NCBI GenBank assembly: GCA_963972195.1
Contig: CAXATH010000002.1
Span: 62,001-126,000, forward strand
Length of the DNA stretch: 64,000 bases
Direction: 5' to 3'
Source: Litorimonas sp963972195
GTDB lineage: Bacteria; Pseudomonadota; Alphaproteobacteria; Caulobacterales; Maricaulaceae
In this document: positions 8,365 through 17,642 of the stretch, piece after piece
Layout of the letters: each line of letters starts with the position of its first letter
How positions within the stretch are numbered: the first letter of the stretch is position 1
The notes under the pieces: generated by a model
What the model was told of the DNA's origin: nothing
The model's input: only the letters and a program-made list of their open reading frames with translations
The model's database searches: none
Translations under genes and position numbers: made by a program

Positions 8365-9057
8365 TTATGCCGCTTTAGGTTCGAAAGCGTAACCAGCAGA
8401 GCGAACCGTGCGGATCGGATCCGGTTTTTTCGGCGCGCCGAGGGCTTTTCTCAGCCGGCCGATATGCACATCGACGGTGCGGGCCTCGACATAGACATCC
8501 CGGCCCCAAACAGCGTCAAGAAGTTGCTCACGGGAAAAAACGCGGCCGGGATTTTTAATGAAATGCTCCAAAAGGCGAAATTCTGTCGGCCCCAAATGTA
8601 TTGTATTGTCTCCGCGTTTAACGCGAAAGGCCTGCATATCCACTTCGATATCGCCTTGGGTAATAATATCCTGCAATAAGGAAGGCTTCGCGCGTCGCAG
8701 CAAAGAGCGCGTCCGGGCAAAAAGCTCCGGCATAGAGAAGGGTTTCACCAGATAATCATCTGCTCCGTAATCCAAACCTGTGACTTTGTCAGTTTCGTCT
8801 CCGCGAGCGGTCAGCATGATGATGGGTGTGCTAACAGTCTCTTTGCGGCGGCGAAGGCGGCGGCAAACCTCAACGCCGGAAAGTTTTGGAAGCATCCAGT
8901 CCAGCAATATTAGGTCCGGAGACCGTTCTTCCGCTATCAAGAGAGCTTCTTCGCCGTCCTCGGCAATCGCTGTGTCATATCCTTCTTTGGAAAAGTTATA
9001 TTCTAAAAGCGTTGAGAGGGCATCTTCGTCTTCGACGATCAGGACAAAAGGTTTCAT
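8365..9057 (-). CDS. phoB: Phosphate regulon response regulator PhoB
   Basis: DNA-binding regulator of the phosphate-starvation response. The 230-residue protein is a receiver domain (acidic pair VEDED, phosphoacceptor D53 in LLDWMLP, YLVKPFS lysine) joined to an OmpR-type winged helix with FRLLEHFIKNPGRVFSREQLLDAVWG and TVDVHIGRLRKALG, which is the PhoB version of the recognition region. It is 18 bases downstream of phoU and so is cotranscribed with it from the Pho-box promoter at 9829-9857, which gives positive autoregulation. Phosphorylation by PhoR, encoded upstream, is expected. Confidence 0.96.
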   Translation of the reverse strand: MKPFVLIVEDEDALSTLLEYNFSKEGYDTAIAEDGEEALLIAEERSPDLILLDWMLPKLSGVEVCRRLRRRKETVSTPIIMLTARGDETDKVTGLDYGADDYLVKPFSMPELFARTRSLLRRAKPSLLQDIITQGDIEVDMQAFRVKRGDNTIHLGPTEFRLLEHFIKNPGRVFSREQLLDAVWGRDVYVEARTVDVHIGRLRKALGAPKKPDPIRTVRSAGYAFEPKAA

Positions 9058-9075
9058 AAAGATGGGTTAGGGAAA

Positions 9076-9780
9076 TTACTTTCCCCCCTTTCTGGCTTTA
9101 ATAACACGTGAGTCTGAAATCAGTTGAGAGCCATTCACGGTAAAATAAATAGCTTCACAGATATTTATAGCGTGATCGCCAATACGTTCGAGATTTTTCG
9201 CAACAAATAAGAGCGAAGCACAAGCGGAAATCGTGCGCGGGTCGCCCATCATATATGTCAGCAATTCCCTAAAAATAGAGTTATACATTTCGTCAATATC
9301 TTCATCCGCCAGCCAAACCTGAACCGCCAGATCGGCATCTTCGCGAAGCAAGGCGTCGAGCGCTTGAGAGAGTTGAGCTTTGACCATTTTGCCCATACGC
9401 GCCACGCCTTTGGCATGGCTGATACGGTCAACTTCGTTCAGAGAAAGGGTGCGTTTGGCAACGCCTTCTGACAAGTCACCCACGCGTTCCAGATCATTGG
9501 CCACACGAACAGCGCCGATGACGCGCCGGAGGTCAGACGCCATGGGGTGGCGCAAAGCCATAATCCGCATGGAATTTTCGTCGACCTCTCTTTGGAGTCG
9601 ATTGACTTTGCTGTCTTGTTTGATGACGGCCTCGGCCAGCTCGTTGTCACGCTTGTTGAGTGAGCGAATGACATCTGAGAGCATGGTCTCAGTCAGGCTA
9701 CCCATCTCGGAAATCTGCGCATTCAGCGCATTGAGATCCGCATCATATCCACTCACGATGTGGTCGGCTAAAGCTGACAT
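9076..9780 (-). CDS. phoU: Phosphate signalling regulator PhoU
   Basis: PhoU links the phosphate transporter PstSCAB to the kinase PhoR and keeps the system off in high phosphate. The 234-residue protein has the two three-helix PhoU repeats, each with the metal-binding signature: around 60-110 (RHPMASDLRRVIGAVRVANDLERVGD) and around 160-210 (SLLFVAKNLERIGDHAINIC); I quote the two E/DxxxD helices LERVGD and LERIGDHA as key. The length is normal. A Pho box lies 49 bases upstream. The pst transporter genes that usually sit with phoU are absent from this window. Confidence 0.96.
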   Translation of the reverse strand: MSALADHIVSGYDADLNALNAQISEMGSLTETMLSDVIRSLNKRDNELAEAVIKQDSKVNRLQREVDENSMRIMALRHPMASDLRRVIGAVRVANDLERVGDLSEGVAKRTLSLNEVDRISHAKGVARMGKMVKAQLSQALDALLREDADLAVQVWLADEDIDEMYNSIFRELLTYMMGDPRTISACASLLFVAKNLERIGDHAINICEAIYFTVNGSQLISDSRVIKARKGGK

Positions 9781-9828
9781 TTCAATTCTCCTGCGAGTTC
9801 GCTCTATGTCGCTTTTGTAGCAGATTTA

Positions 9829-9857
9829 TGACGCCGTGGCGACATGTCTGTGACAAA
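9829..9857 (-). promoter_or_regulatory. Pho box (PhoB operator) upstream of phoU-phoB
   Basis: On the minus strand three 7-base direct units, TTGTCAC, ATGTCGC and GCGTCAT, are separated by 4-base spacers (AGAC, CACG). This gives the 11-base period of a PhoB site, whose textbook unit is CTGTCAT. It lies between the phoR stop and the phoU start, about 49 bases before the phoU ATG. Confidence 0.75.
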
Positions 9858-9873
9858 GCCGGTTTCCTGACTT

Positions 9874-11238
9874 TTAAACGTTTTCTGCTTTCGCTTTTTG
9901 CTCCGCGGATATTTCGATATGTGGGAAAACAACGGTGAACTCTGTCCCTTTGCCAAGCGCGCTTCGTATATATAATCCCGCGCGGTGCCGGATAACGATA
10001 TGTTTGACAATGGCCAGTCCCAAACCCGTTCCTTTTTCCTTCGAGGACAAATCCCCCGCAATGCGGTAGAAGCGTTCACCTATGCGTGGCAAATGCTCAC
10101 GGGAAAACCCGGGGCCGCGATCTCTGATTTGAACCTGCCACGCTCCTTTAGATTGGACGGGTTTGGTCATTTCTGCAATGCGGCGACTGGGGCGAGAGGC
10201 CGCCAACTTGCTATCTCTGAAGGCCAATGCAGAAGACCAGTCGGGAACGGATTGCAGTTTAATTTTGACTGATTTCCCCGCGGGAGTAAATTTCACGGCA
10301 TTGTCGATTAAGTTCAGAAAAAGCTGCACGGATTCATCAGAATTTGCCCGCGTGCGCGCAGGGCCCGATCCTTTGAATGTCAGCGTCACGCCGCGCTTGT
10401 CTGCGAGGGGTTTGACCGCTTCCATGGCCGCTTTGATAGACTGGTTGAGGTCAGCGGTTTCTTCAGGGGCTATATGTTCAATCTGCTCGATTTTACGAAG
10501 CGACAGCAAATCATCAATGAGACGGATCATACGCTCGGCTTGAGATTGCATGATGCCCAGAAACTTTTCCTGCGCGACCGGATCGTCTTTTGCATGATGG
10601 CGTAGCGTTTCAATATAGCCCATCAATGACGCAATGGGTGTCTTGAGTTCATGCGAGGCGTTGGCCAAAAAGTCAGCTTTCTGGATTTGGCTGAGCCGAT
10701 CCTCTGTCACATCGTAAAATACAGCCATGAGAAAAGACTGGCCGTTACTTGGGCGGATGAGACTGGCTTTCGTCAACTTAACGCGGAGATAGCGCTCATT
10801 CGGTGTTAACTTATGTATTTCTATGGCGTCGGTGGAATATCCTGCCTGAGCTTTCGTGAGAGCCTGCGAGATTGCAGGCCCTCTGAGATAGCTTGTGAGC
10901 GGGAGTCCGAACTTATCTATGGTCGCCAGATCTTGCGCCCGTTCATTTGCGTGAACTACTCGCCTGTCACTATCGATTAGGGCGCAAGCGACAGGTAGAG
11001 CGTCAATGACCGTCACCCAACTGTCAATATGGCGTTGAGCGCGGCGGGCTTGACCATAAATATTTTCGGCGCGCTCAACTCGCATTTTACTCAGTCGATA
11101 CAAGCCATAAGCTAGGGCGATGAAGGCAATTATTAATATGAAGGTTGTTGAAACCGGGGCATTGACGAAGGCGCCCAAAATCAAAAGCATAATAATGCCA
11201 AGACAGGCGAGAAGGCCGTATTCGGGGTAAGACGTCAT
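9874..11238 (-). CDS. phoR: Phosphate regulon sensor histidine kinase PhoR
   Basis: Membrane histidine kinase that phosphorylates PhoB. Of 454 residues, two membrane helices lie at about 6-25 and 30-48 with almost no periplasmic loop, as expected for a sensor that reads the transporter and not an external ligand. A PAS domain follows (about 75-180, VIDALPVACALIDSD), then the HisKA domain with H196 in FLANASHELKTP, then the ATPase domain with N box (LFLNLIDNAVKF), DRGPGFS and GTGLGLAIVKHI. It is upstream of phoU and phoB on the same strand with 93 bases between, but the Pho box in that gap suggests phoU-phoB also has its own promoter. Confidence 0.93.
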   Translation of the reverse strand: MTSYPEYGLLACLGIIMLLILGAFVNAPVSTTFILIIAFIALAYGLYRLSKMRVERAENIYGQARRAQRHIDSWVTVIDALPVACALIDSDRRVVHANERAQDLATIDKFGLPLTSYLRGPAISQALTKAQAGYSTDAIEIHKLTPNERYLRVKLTKASLIRPSNGQSFLMAVFYDVTEDRLSQIQKADFLANASHELKTPIASLMGYIETLRHHAKDDPVAQEKFLGIMQSQAERMIRLIDDLLSLRKIEQIEHIAPEETADLNQSIKAAMEAVKPLADKRGVTLTFKGSGPARTRANSDESVQLFLNLIDNAVKFTPAGKSVKIKLQSVPDWSSALAFRDSKLAASRPSRRIAEMTKPVQSKGAWQVQIRDRGPGFSREHLPRIGERFYRIAGDLSSKEKGTGLGLAIVKHIVIRHRAGLYIRSALGKGTEFTVVFPHIEISAEQKAKAENV

Positions 11239-11474
11239 CCAATAAGAGTCCGTAAATTAATCCTGGCTAAGTTAGCCATCTTTAATCAGGTTCTGCTCTT
11301 CGCATCAATTGTGACGAATTTGTAGTCCAAAATCAAAGCCTTGCTGATTGCAGAACGTATTTTTGCCCGCTAAAGCGCAGTCAATTTCATAAATATACGT
11401 ATAATTATTGTTTTTCGATAAAATTTCATTGACTTTCGGCATGCTATTCGCCAATGACAGGCTGAGGAGTCATT
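11239..11474. promoter_or_regulatory. Divergent phoR / efflux operon intergenic region
   Basis: AT-rich divergent promoter region of 236 bases. The one clear element is a 10-base palindrome, TATACGTATA at 11394-11403, 72 bases before the efflux operon start, which could be an operator for a TetR-like or similar regulator. No regulator gene is adjacent. The efflux gene has a strong ribosome site (GAGGAG) at its ATG. Confidence 0.4.
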
Positions 11475-12932
11475 ATGTCGCCAATTAGAAAGAATTCAAA
11501 AATGAGCGTTTGGTCCCGGTCTTTATTGTTGAGCGCGGCTGTGCTGTCTTTATCTGCTTGTCAGACACTGCAAGGGCTTGGGCCTGACGCCACAATTGTG
11601 GAGGCTAAATCAACCGTGCCGGTTAAACCGGATTGGGTTGAGCCAGCGCCGGACGAGCTTCCAAGTGCGGATTGGGTCGCCAGTTTTCAAAACCAATCTC
11701 TGGTGGATTTAGTAGATGAAGCTTTAGCAGAAAATCCGACTATTGGTCGTAATCTTGCTCAGCTGGATGTCGTGTTATCACGGGTCCGAACAAGCCGTGC
11801 GGACCTTTTTCCGACACTCGGTCTAAGTTCTTCTGTGTCGCGAAGTGAGGGCGGCACCGGGTTTTTGGCCGGACAAACTAGCTATGAAATAGGCCTGAAT
11901 GCCAGCTGGGAAGCTGACCTGTTTGGCCGTATCAGAGACCAGGTTGGATCGGCAGAAGCCGCCGCAGCCGCAAGCTCTGCGGATTTGGCCGCTATACGGG
12001 TGTCCATTGCAGGGCAAGTTTCGCAGCTATGGTTCAATATTATTCAAAGCAATTTGCTGGTGGATTTGTCGGAACGGGAAATCGAAACTCAGGAGCGCGC
12101 ACAACGCCTGACGCTAAGACGCTTTGAAAGCGGTATTACCGGCTCTTCAGATGTTCGCTTGGCCCGATCTGCTGTTGCCAATGCAGAAGCTTTGCAGGCC
12201 ACGCGTCTACAAAACCGGGACGCGCAAATTAGAAATCTAAAAATTCTTTTGCGGGATTATCCGGATGCTCAATTAACAGTACCAGAAAACCTGCCGGTTC
12301 TTCCTGCACTGCAAGGTCTTGCCGATCCAACTTATCTTTTAAACCGCCGCCCCGACATTTTGGCCGCAGAGCGCCGTATCGCGCAGGCTGGTCTGGATGT
12401 CGATGTAGCTAAAAAAGCATTATATCCAAGTTTAAGTCTCTCCGGCGGCGCCTCAGAGCAAGCGCTGAACCTGGCGGATACCTTTGATTTTGCGGAAATT
12501 GCCTTTCGCCTGACCGCACAGCTGACCGCGCCGATTTTTCAGGGCGGTCGTATAAGGGCTCAAATAGACGGACAGGAAGCGCAGCTTCGGTCTCAGGTGG
12601 AAACATATGTAGAAACTGTATTGCAGGCTTACAGCGAAGTTGAAAACGCTATAGATGCAGAGCGGCGTTTAGGCGAACGTGAGGCTGCCTTGCGCGTCTC
12701 TGTTGAAGAGGCGCAAAAAGCCGAAGATAGGCTTGAATCGCGGTATATTGAGGGGTTGGCGACGATTTTGCAGCTATTAGATGCTCAATCACGTCGTTTG
12801 TCGGCTGAGGGACAATTAATTAGTGCGCGAACCGAACGGTTGAATAACCGCGTTCGTATGCACGTTGCAATGGGCGGCGGTCTTTACGGTTCAGAAGCCG
12901 CTTTCATCCAAACAGCCCAAAACGAGAATTAG
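11475..12932 (+). CDS. RND efflux outer-membrane channel, NodT/TolC family lipoprotein
   Basis: Outer-membrane exit duct of a tripartite efflux pump. The 485-residue protein has a signal peptide ending in the lipobox LSAC (Cys about 29), then two OEP repeats: residues about 80-250 and 280-475. Family marks include WVASFQNQSLVDLVDEALAEN, ASWEADLFGRIRDQV (the NodT/OprM-type DLFGR motif), LNRRPDILAAERRIA and QLTAPIFQGGRI. It is the first gene of a three-gene plus-strand operon, 8 bases ahead of the adaptor. The substrate cannot be read from the sequence. Confidence 0.94.
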   Translation: MSPIRKNSKMSVWSRSLLLSAAVLSLSACQTLQGLGPDATIVEAKSTVPVKPDWVEPAPDELPSADWVASFQNQSLVDLVDEALAENPTIGRNLAQLDVVLSRVRTSRADLFPTLGLSSSVSRSEGGTGFLAGQTSYEIGLNASWEADLFGRIRDQVGSAEAAAAASSADLAAIRVSIAGQVSQLWFNIIQSNLLVDLSEREIETQERAQRLTLRRFESGITGSSDVRLARSAVANAEALQATRLQNRDAQIRNLKILLRDYPDAQLTVPENLPVLPALQGLADPTYLLNRRPDILAAERRIAQAGLDVDVAKKALYPSLSLSGGASEQALNLADTFDFAEIAFRLTAQLTAPIFQGGRIRAQIDGQEAQLRSQVETYVETVLQAYSEVENAIDAERRLGEREAALRVSVEEAQKAEDRLESRYIEGLATILQLLDAQSRRLSAEGQLISARTERLNNRVRMHVAMGGGLYGSEAAFIQTAQNEN

Positions 12933-12940
12933 GATAAGAA

Positions 12941-14317
12941 ATGACACAGCCACAGACTGTCGGGGCGACCGAGCAAGACGCAAAATATCCGAAATTTCGG
13001 GCTTTCGTCTTTTCTATTTTGGTGCTGGTTGGTCTTGCGGTCGCGACCGTTATCTGGATCAAAGCGACTTCTAAACCTGAAGAAAAAGAACGTACTTTCA
13101 ATAGTCTAGCCGTGATGGGAGCGCGGGCCTTTGAGCAAGATGTTACGCTACGGGTTCAGACGCAGGGCGAGGTACAGCCTCTTACGGAAATTGATTTGGT
13201 CCCCGAAGTTGGGGGCAAAATAGTGTATGTCTCCCCGAATTTTATTGAAGGCGGATTTTTCAAAAAAGGCGAAACGCTTATCCGTATTGACGATAGTAAC
13301 TTCCAGATAGCGAAGATACGCGCTCAAGCGACAATTGCTCAGGCTGAACAGGCTTTGGCTCGCGAAATTGCAGAGGGCGAAATTGCTAAAAGTGATTTTG
13401 AGGAATTAGGTCGCGGAGAACCAAGTGCGCTTGCCATGAGGCTTCCGCAGCGTCAGGAAGCAGAGGCATCTTTACAAGCCGCCGAAGCCGATCTGGAATC
13501 GGCCGAGTTACAGTTGCGTCGAACAAGTGTCCGCGCTCCTTTTGACGGGCGTGTCCGAACTAAGTCATCTGATATCGGCCAGTTTGTGTCTCCAGGCTCA
13601 CCGCTGGGCCGTATTTTTTCGACCAATATTGTACAGGTCCGCTTGCCCTTAACCGATGCGGATCTGTCTAAAGTTGATTTGCCTATCGCCTATAATGCGG
13701 AAAGCCGGGAAACGGCTCCGAAAGTGATGTTGAGTACAAACATTGCCGGCGAACGCCAGGAATGGACGGGCTATATCATGAGAACGGATTCGACTTATGA
13801 CACTCAGTCCCGCGCTCTTTTTGCAATTGTAGAGGTCTTTGACCCTTATGGGGAGGGCGCCTCACAAAATGGCGTTCCTCTTGCGCCGGGTCTATTTGTA
13901 GACGCAATGATCGAGGGTAAAAAACTTGAGAATGTGATTGTGCTGTCTCGGGATGGCTTGCGTCCGCAGAACGAAGTGTATGTTGTGGACGAAAAAGGGA
14001 ATGCCGAAGTGCGAAAAGCGACAGTCGCCGATAGTGACGCGACGCGGGCTGTCATTACATCCGGAGTCGAACCAGGCGATTTGGTTGTTGTTTCTCCGCT
14101 TGAGCGCTCGCGAATTGCAACCCCTTTGAAGGTCCTTGATATCAATAACCCTCAGACCGTTATCGTGGATCCACCCCGTCCGGACTGGATGAAGCGGGGC
14201 GGAGATTCTGACGAAAATTCAGGTGATGAGTCTGAGACACAAGAGAGTGATAAGACGGCTGGCGGCAATTCTGATAAAACTGCTTCGACATCTGAGAGCT
14301 CTGGAGGATCAGAATGA
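12941..14317 (+). CDS. RND efflux periplasmic adaptor (membrane fusion protein)
   Basis: Bridges the RND permease and the outer-membrane channel. It has 458 residues: one N-terminal membrane helix (about 25-45, FVFSILVLVGLAVATVIWI), a lipoyl half-motif (GEVQPLTEIDLVPEVGGKI), a coiled-coil hairpin rich in Ala/Glu (about 130-185), the returning lipoyl half (TSVRAPFDGRVRTKSSDIGQ), then beta-barrel and membrane-proximal domains. The C-terminal 50 residues are an Asp/Glu/Ser-rich tail (DSDENSGDESETQES), longer than usual. Its end overlaps the permease start by 4 bases (ATGA), so the two are translationally coupled. Confidence 0.94.
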   Translation: MTQPQTVGATEQDAKYPKFRAFVFSILVLVGLAVATVIWIKATSKPEEKERTFNSLAVMGARAFEQDVTLRVQTQGEVQPLTEIDLVPEVGGKIVYVSPNFIEGGFFKKGETLIRIDDSNFQIAKIRAQATIAQAEQALAREIAEGEIAKSDFEELGRGEPSALAMRLPQRQEAEASLQAAEADLESAELQLRRTSVRAPFDGRVRTKSSDIGQFVSPGSPLGRIFSTNIVQVRLPLTDADLSKVDLPIAYNAESRETAPKVMLSTNIAGERQEWTGYIMRTDSTYDTQSRALFAIVEVFDPYGEGASQNGVPLAPGLFVDAMIEGKKLENVIVLSRDGLRPQNEVYVVDEKGNAEVRKATVADSDATRAVITSGVEPGDLVVVSPLERSRIATPLKVLDINNPQTVIVDPPRPDWMKRGGDSDENSGDESETQESDKTAGGNSDKTASTSESSGGSE

Positions 14318-17300
14318 GAAACTTAGTCGCTTGGTTTGTTCGCAACCCTGTTGCGGCAAACCTCATGATGGTCGTCATGTTTGCCGCCGGTGCTTACGGC
14401 TATTTCTCGTTAGAGCGCGAATTTATTCCTCAAACCACTGTCAATGGAATGACCGTCAGCGTCTCCTGGCCTGGTGCCAGCCCGCGCGACGTTGAGCAGC
14501 AACTCGTCACCCGTCTGGAAGAAGCCATCGATGGCCTGGACGGTATCGACTATATGGAAAGTACGGCAAGTGAAGGCAGCGGCAGCATTAATGTGCGCAC
14601 CAAGCTCAATATTGATTATGAAAAAATGCTCGATCAGGTCAAAGGTCGGGTCGACGCTGTACAGAACCTCCCCCCAGACTCGTTCAGACCCCAGATTTTT
14701 AGATGGGACGCTCGCGCAGATATCATGTATCTTGTCCTTTACGGGGACGTGGATCGACTGACCCTCCAGCGCGAAGCGACTGATCTTCGTCAACAGCTGA
14801 CCAAATTGCCCGGCTTGCAGTTAACCGAGCAAGTCTCGAAAATTCCTGAGCAGGTTACAATTGAAGTCTCAGAAGACGCTCTTTTACGCTACAATCTGAC
14901 TTTCTCCCAAGTGGCTCAAGCCATTTCGGGTTCCTCCGTAAATCTCTCTGCAGGGACCGTGGAGACCACCGGAGGGAATTTACAACTGCGCGCCCGGAGC
15001 CTGGCGAATACCCAGACAGAATTTGAAAATATTATTGTCCGCCAGACCAATCAGGGCGGCACAGTCCGCGTCCGCGATATCGCCAATGTTATTGACGGGT
15101 TCGAAGACCAAAAATTTGACGCCCGGTTTAAAGGGCAACCTACAGCGATTTATAGAGTTTCGTCTCCGGATACTATGGACATTTCGGAGTCCGGCGATGC
15201 TATTCGTCAGTTCGAAAAAGATATCGTCGACAAACTTCCACCGAATTTGCACTTCGAGATTCATTTTGATGGATCCACCATGTTCGATAGCCGGATGAGC
15301 CTTATCGGCAGTAATGCGATTTCAGGGATGATCCTTGTGTTGATCGTGCTGATGCTGTTCCTACGACCAGCAGTCGCGCTTTGGGTGACAGTTGGCATCG
15401 CGGCGGCCTTTGCGGGCGCGATCGCGATTGCACCGTTTCTTGGCATTACTCTGAATATGATCAGCTTGTTTGCTTTCCTCTTGGTGATTGGGATTGTTGT
15501 GGATGACGCGATTGTGGTCGGGGAATCGGTTCATTTCCACGTAGAAAATGGCATTTCGGGTCAACGCGGAGCTATTGCCGGAGCCAATATGGTCATCAAG
15601 CCTGTTTTCTTTGCGGTTATTACCACCATTTTGATGTTCGTCCCCTTCATGTTGTTTACCGGGCCTATTCGCGCCATCACGGCTCAGATTAGTCTGGTTG
15701 TGATTGCTGTGCTGGCTTTCTCACTTATCGAAGCCTTTTTCGTACTGCCGGCTCACTTGCGTCACTTGCGCCATGTCGAGCCAAGTCAGAATCGCTTGCT
15801 CAGATTCCAGACGCGTGTGGCGGACAGCCTCAATACCTTTGCGGTAAAAGTCTTCCGCCCTCTTGTCGCAACGCTGATTCACTGGCGTTATGTCACCGTC
15901 TCTGCCTTTATTGGACTATTCGGCATGGCCATGGCTTTGTTGATGTCAGGTGTGGCACCGGCGGCGTTCTTGCCGGAAGTCGAAGCTGATATGATTCAAT
16001 TCTCGGCGCGTTTCCCGGAAGGGACAACATTCAAACGCCTCAATCAGGTGCGTGACCAACTCGATAACGGAATTGCCGAATTAAACGAAAACACTGAGGG
16101 TGATTTCGAAATTGATTGGGATTTGATTACGCGTCCAGCCACTATTGCTGAGGGCAACCGCGTAGAAGGTTTCCTCGGATTAAATTCAGAAAGACCCGGC
16201 ATTTCAACTAAGATGATTGCCGATAAACTTGAGCAATATGTCGGTCCTATTCCGGATGCTTATCGCGTTAATTACGGCACAACCGAAGGCGGCGGTAATG
16301 GAGGCGGCGGCCTTTATTACGGGGTTGCTTCGGCAGACGCGGAAGCCTTGGAAGTGGCGATTAAAGAAATAAAAGAGCAAATCGAAAGCTATGCTCAGGT
16401 TCCAAGAGCGTGGGATGGTCTGGAAAGCTCTGCGCGTGAAATCCAGTTCACTCTGAAACCCGGCGCTGAAACCCTCGGCATCACCTTACAGGACGTTACG
16501 CGTCAGGTTCGAGAAGCCTTCTTTGGACGCGAAGTCCAGCGTCTTCCGCGTAACGGCGAAGACGTCCGCGTGATGGTGCGATATCCCGAAGCGGCTCGCG
16601 AAAGTATTGATAGTCTCAAGTCCTTGCGCATTCGCGCGGCGGACGGGGTCGAAGTGCCGCTCTTCGCTGTCGCTGATGTGACCTTTGCCGACGGGATCGG
16701 ACGCATTCAACGCCGTGATCGCAAACAGGTGACATATACCGGCGGCCGGGTGCGAGGGGAACAGACGGAAGTTTCTGAGATTAAAGCAGATATGAATGAG
16801 AACTTCTTCCCGCAATGGGAACTTCGCAATCCTCGCGTCACGCGCATTAATGTGGGTGATGATGAGGTTCAGGCGAACCTCATGACAGAGCTCAAAGTGT
16901 CCGGAATTGTCATCCTGTTTTCGATGTATATTTTGCTGGCGATTGCCTTCCGCTCTTATGCGCAGCCCCTCTTGATTATGGTGGCTTTGCCCTTTGCCTT
17001 GGTCGGTATGATTTTCGGGAACATCATTACGGGGGTTCCTTTTGGAATGTTCTCACTCTTCGGGTTGTTCGCAGCCGGCGGTGTTGCCGTGAATGACAAC
17101 CTCGTCTTGATTGATTACGTCAACCGATTAAGAGCGAAAGGCGTAGGTGCTTATCAAGCTATGCTCGACGCTTGTGTCGCTCGTTTCCGTCCAATTTTGC
17201 TAACTTCTGTGACAACGTTTGTCGGGATTACGCCTATCCTGTTTGAAACCTCCAGTCAGGCCGAATTCCTCAAGCCAATGGTTGTGGCGCTTGCTTTCGG

Positions 17301-17526
17301 TGTGTTGTTCGATTTCTTCCTCACTCTGATGTTGGTGCCTGCCATGTACGGTATTGGTGTTGATATTACGCGGACTTTCCGCGGGCTATGGCGAGGGGAG
17401 AAACAGCCTGGGTTGGGCGCGAACTATGACCCGGATATGATTCTGGCATTGGAGGATATGGAAATCGTTGAGGAATCCGCTCCGAAGTCTGGTTCAGGTA
17501 GCGGCGTTCCGGCCCCAGCCGAGTAG
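14314..17526 (+). CDS. RND efflux permease, AcrB/MMPL-like inner-membrane pump
   Basis: Proton-driven pump of the tripartite system. The 1070-residue length and layout are those of the HAE1/AcrB superfamily: TM1 at about 12-30, a large periplasmic porter domain, TM2-6 at about 335-480, a second periplasmic loop, and TM8-12 at about 865-1020. TM4 carries the proton-relay pair in VVDDAIVVGESV. The family motif NPVAANLMMVVMF in TM1 and SWPGASPRDVEQQLVTRLEEA early in the porter domain are typical. The tail after TM12 is acidic and Pro/Ser-rich. This is the last gene of the operon. Substrate unknown; no regulator lies beside it. Confidence 0.95.
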   Translation: MRNLVAWFVRNPVAANLMMVVMFAAGAYGYFSLEREFIPQTTVNGMTVSVSWPGASPRDVEQQLVTRLEEAIDGLDGIDYMESTASEGSGSINVRTKLNIDYEKMLDQVKGRVDAVQNLPPDSFRPQIFRWDARADIMYLVLYGDVDRLTLQREATDLRQQLTKLPGLQLTEQVSKIPEQVTIEVSEDALLRYNLTFSQVAQAISGSSVNLSAGTVETTGGNLQLRARSLANTQTEFENIIVRQTNQGGTVRVRDIANVIDGFEDQKFDARFKGQPTAIYRVSSPDTMDISESGDAIRQFEKDIVDKLPPNLHFEIHFDGSTMFDSRMSLIGSNAISGMILVLIVLMLFLRPAVALWVTVGIAAAFAGAIAIAPFLGITLNMISLFAFLLVIGIVVDDAIVVGESVHFHVENGISGQRGAIAGANMVIKPVFFAVITTILMFVPFMLFTGPIRAITAQISLVVIAVLAFSLIEAFFVLPAHLRHLRHVEPSQNRLLRFQTRVADSLNTFAVKVFRPLVATLIHWRYVTVSAFIGLFGMAMALLMSGVAPAAFLPEVEADMIQFSARFPEGTTFKRLNQVRDQLDNGIAELNENTEGDFEIDWDLITRPATIAEGNRVEGFLGLNSERPGISTKMIADKLEQYVGPIPDAYRVNYGTTEGGGNGGGGLYYGVASADAEALEVAIKEIKEQIESYAQVPRAWDGLESSAREIQFTLKPGAETLGITLQDVTRQVREAFFGREVQRLPRNGEDVRVMVRYPEAARESIDSLKSLRIRAADGVEVPLFAVADVTFADGIGRIQRRDRKQVTYTGGRVRGEQTEVSEIKADMNENFFPQWELRNPRVTRINVGDDEVQANLMTELKVSGIVILFSMYILLAIAFRSYAQPLLIMVALPFALVGMIFGNIITGVPFGMFSLFGLFAAGGVAVNDNLVLIDYVNRLRAKGVGAYQAMLDACVARFRPILLTSVTTFVGITPILFETSSQAEFLKPMVVALAFGVLFDFFLTLMLVPAMYGIGVDITRTFRGLWRGEKQPGLGANYDPDMILALEDMEIVEESAPKSGSGSGVPAPAE

Positions 17527-17642
17527 TTATTTTTCAGAAAAAGTTGAAAAAACAGAGAGAAAGCCCCAACTAGTAGCCAATACAGAAAATTTAATCCGAT
17601 AAACGGGTTAGTCAAAACAATAGAAAAATGAGGACGACAAAA

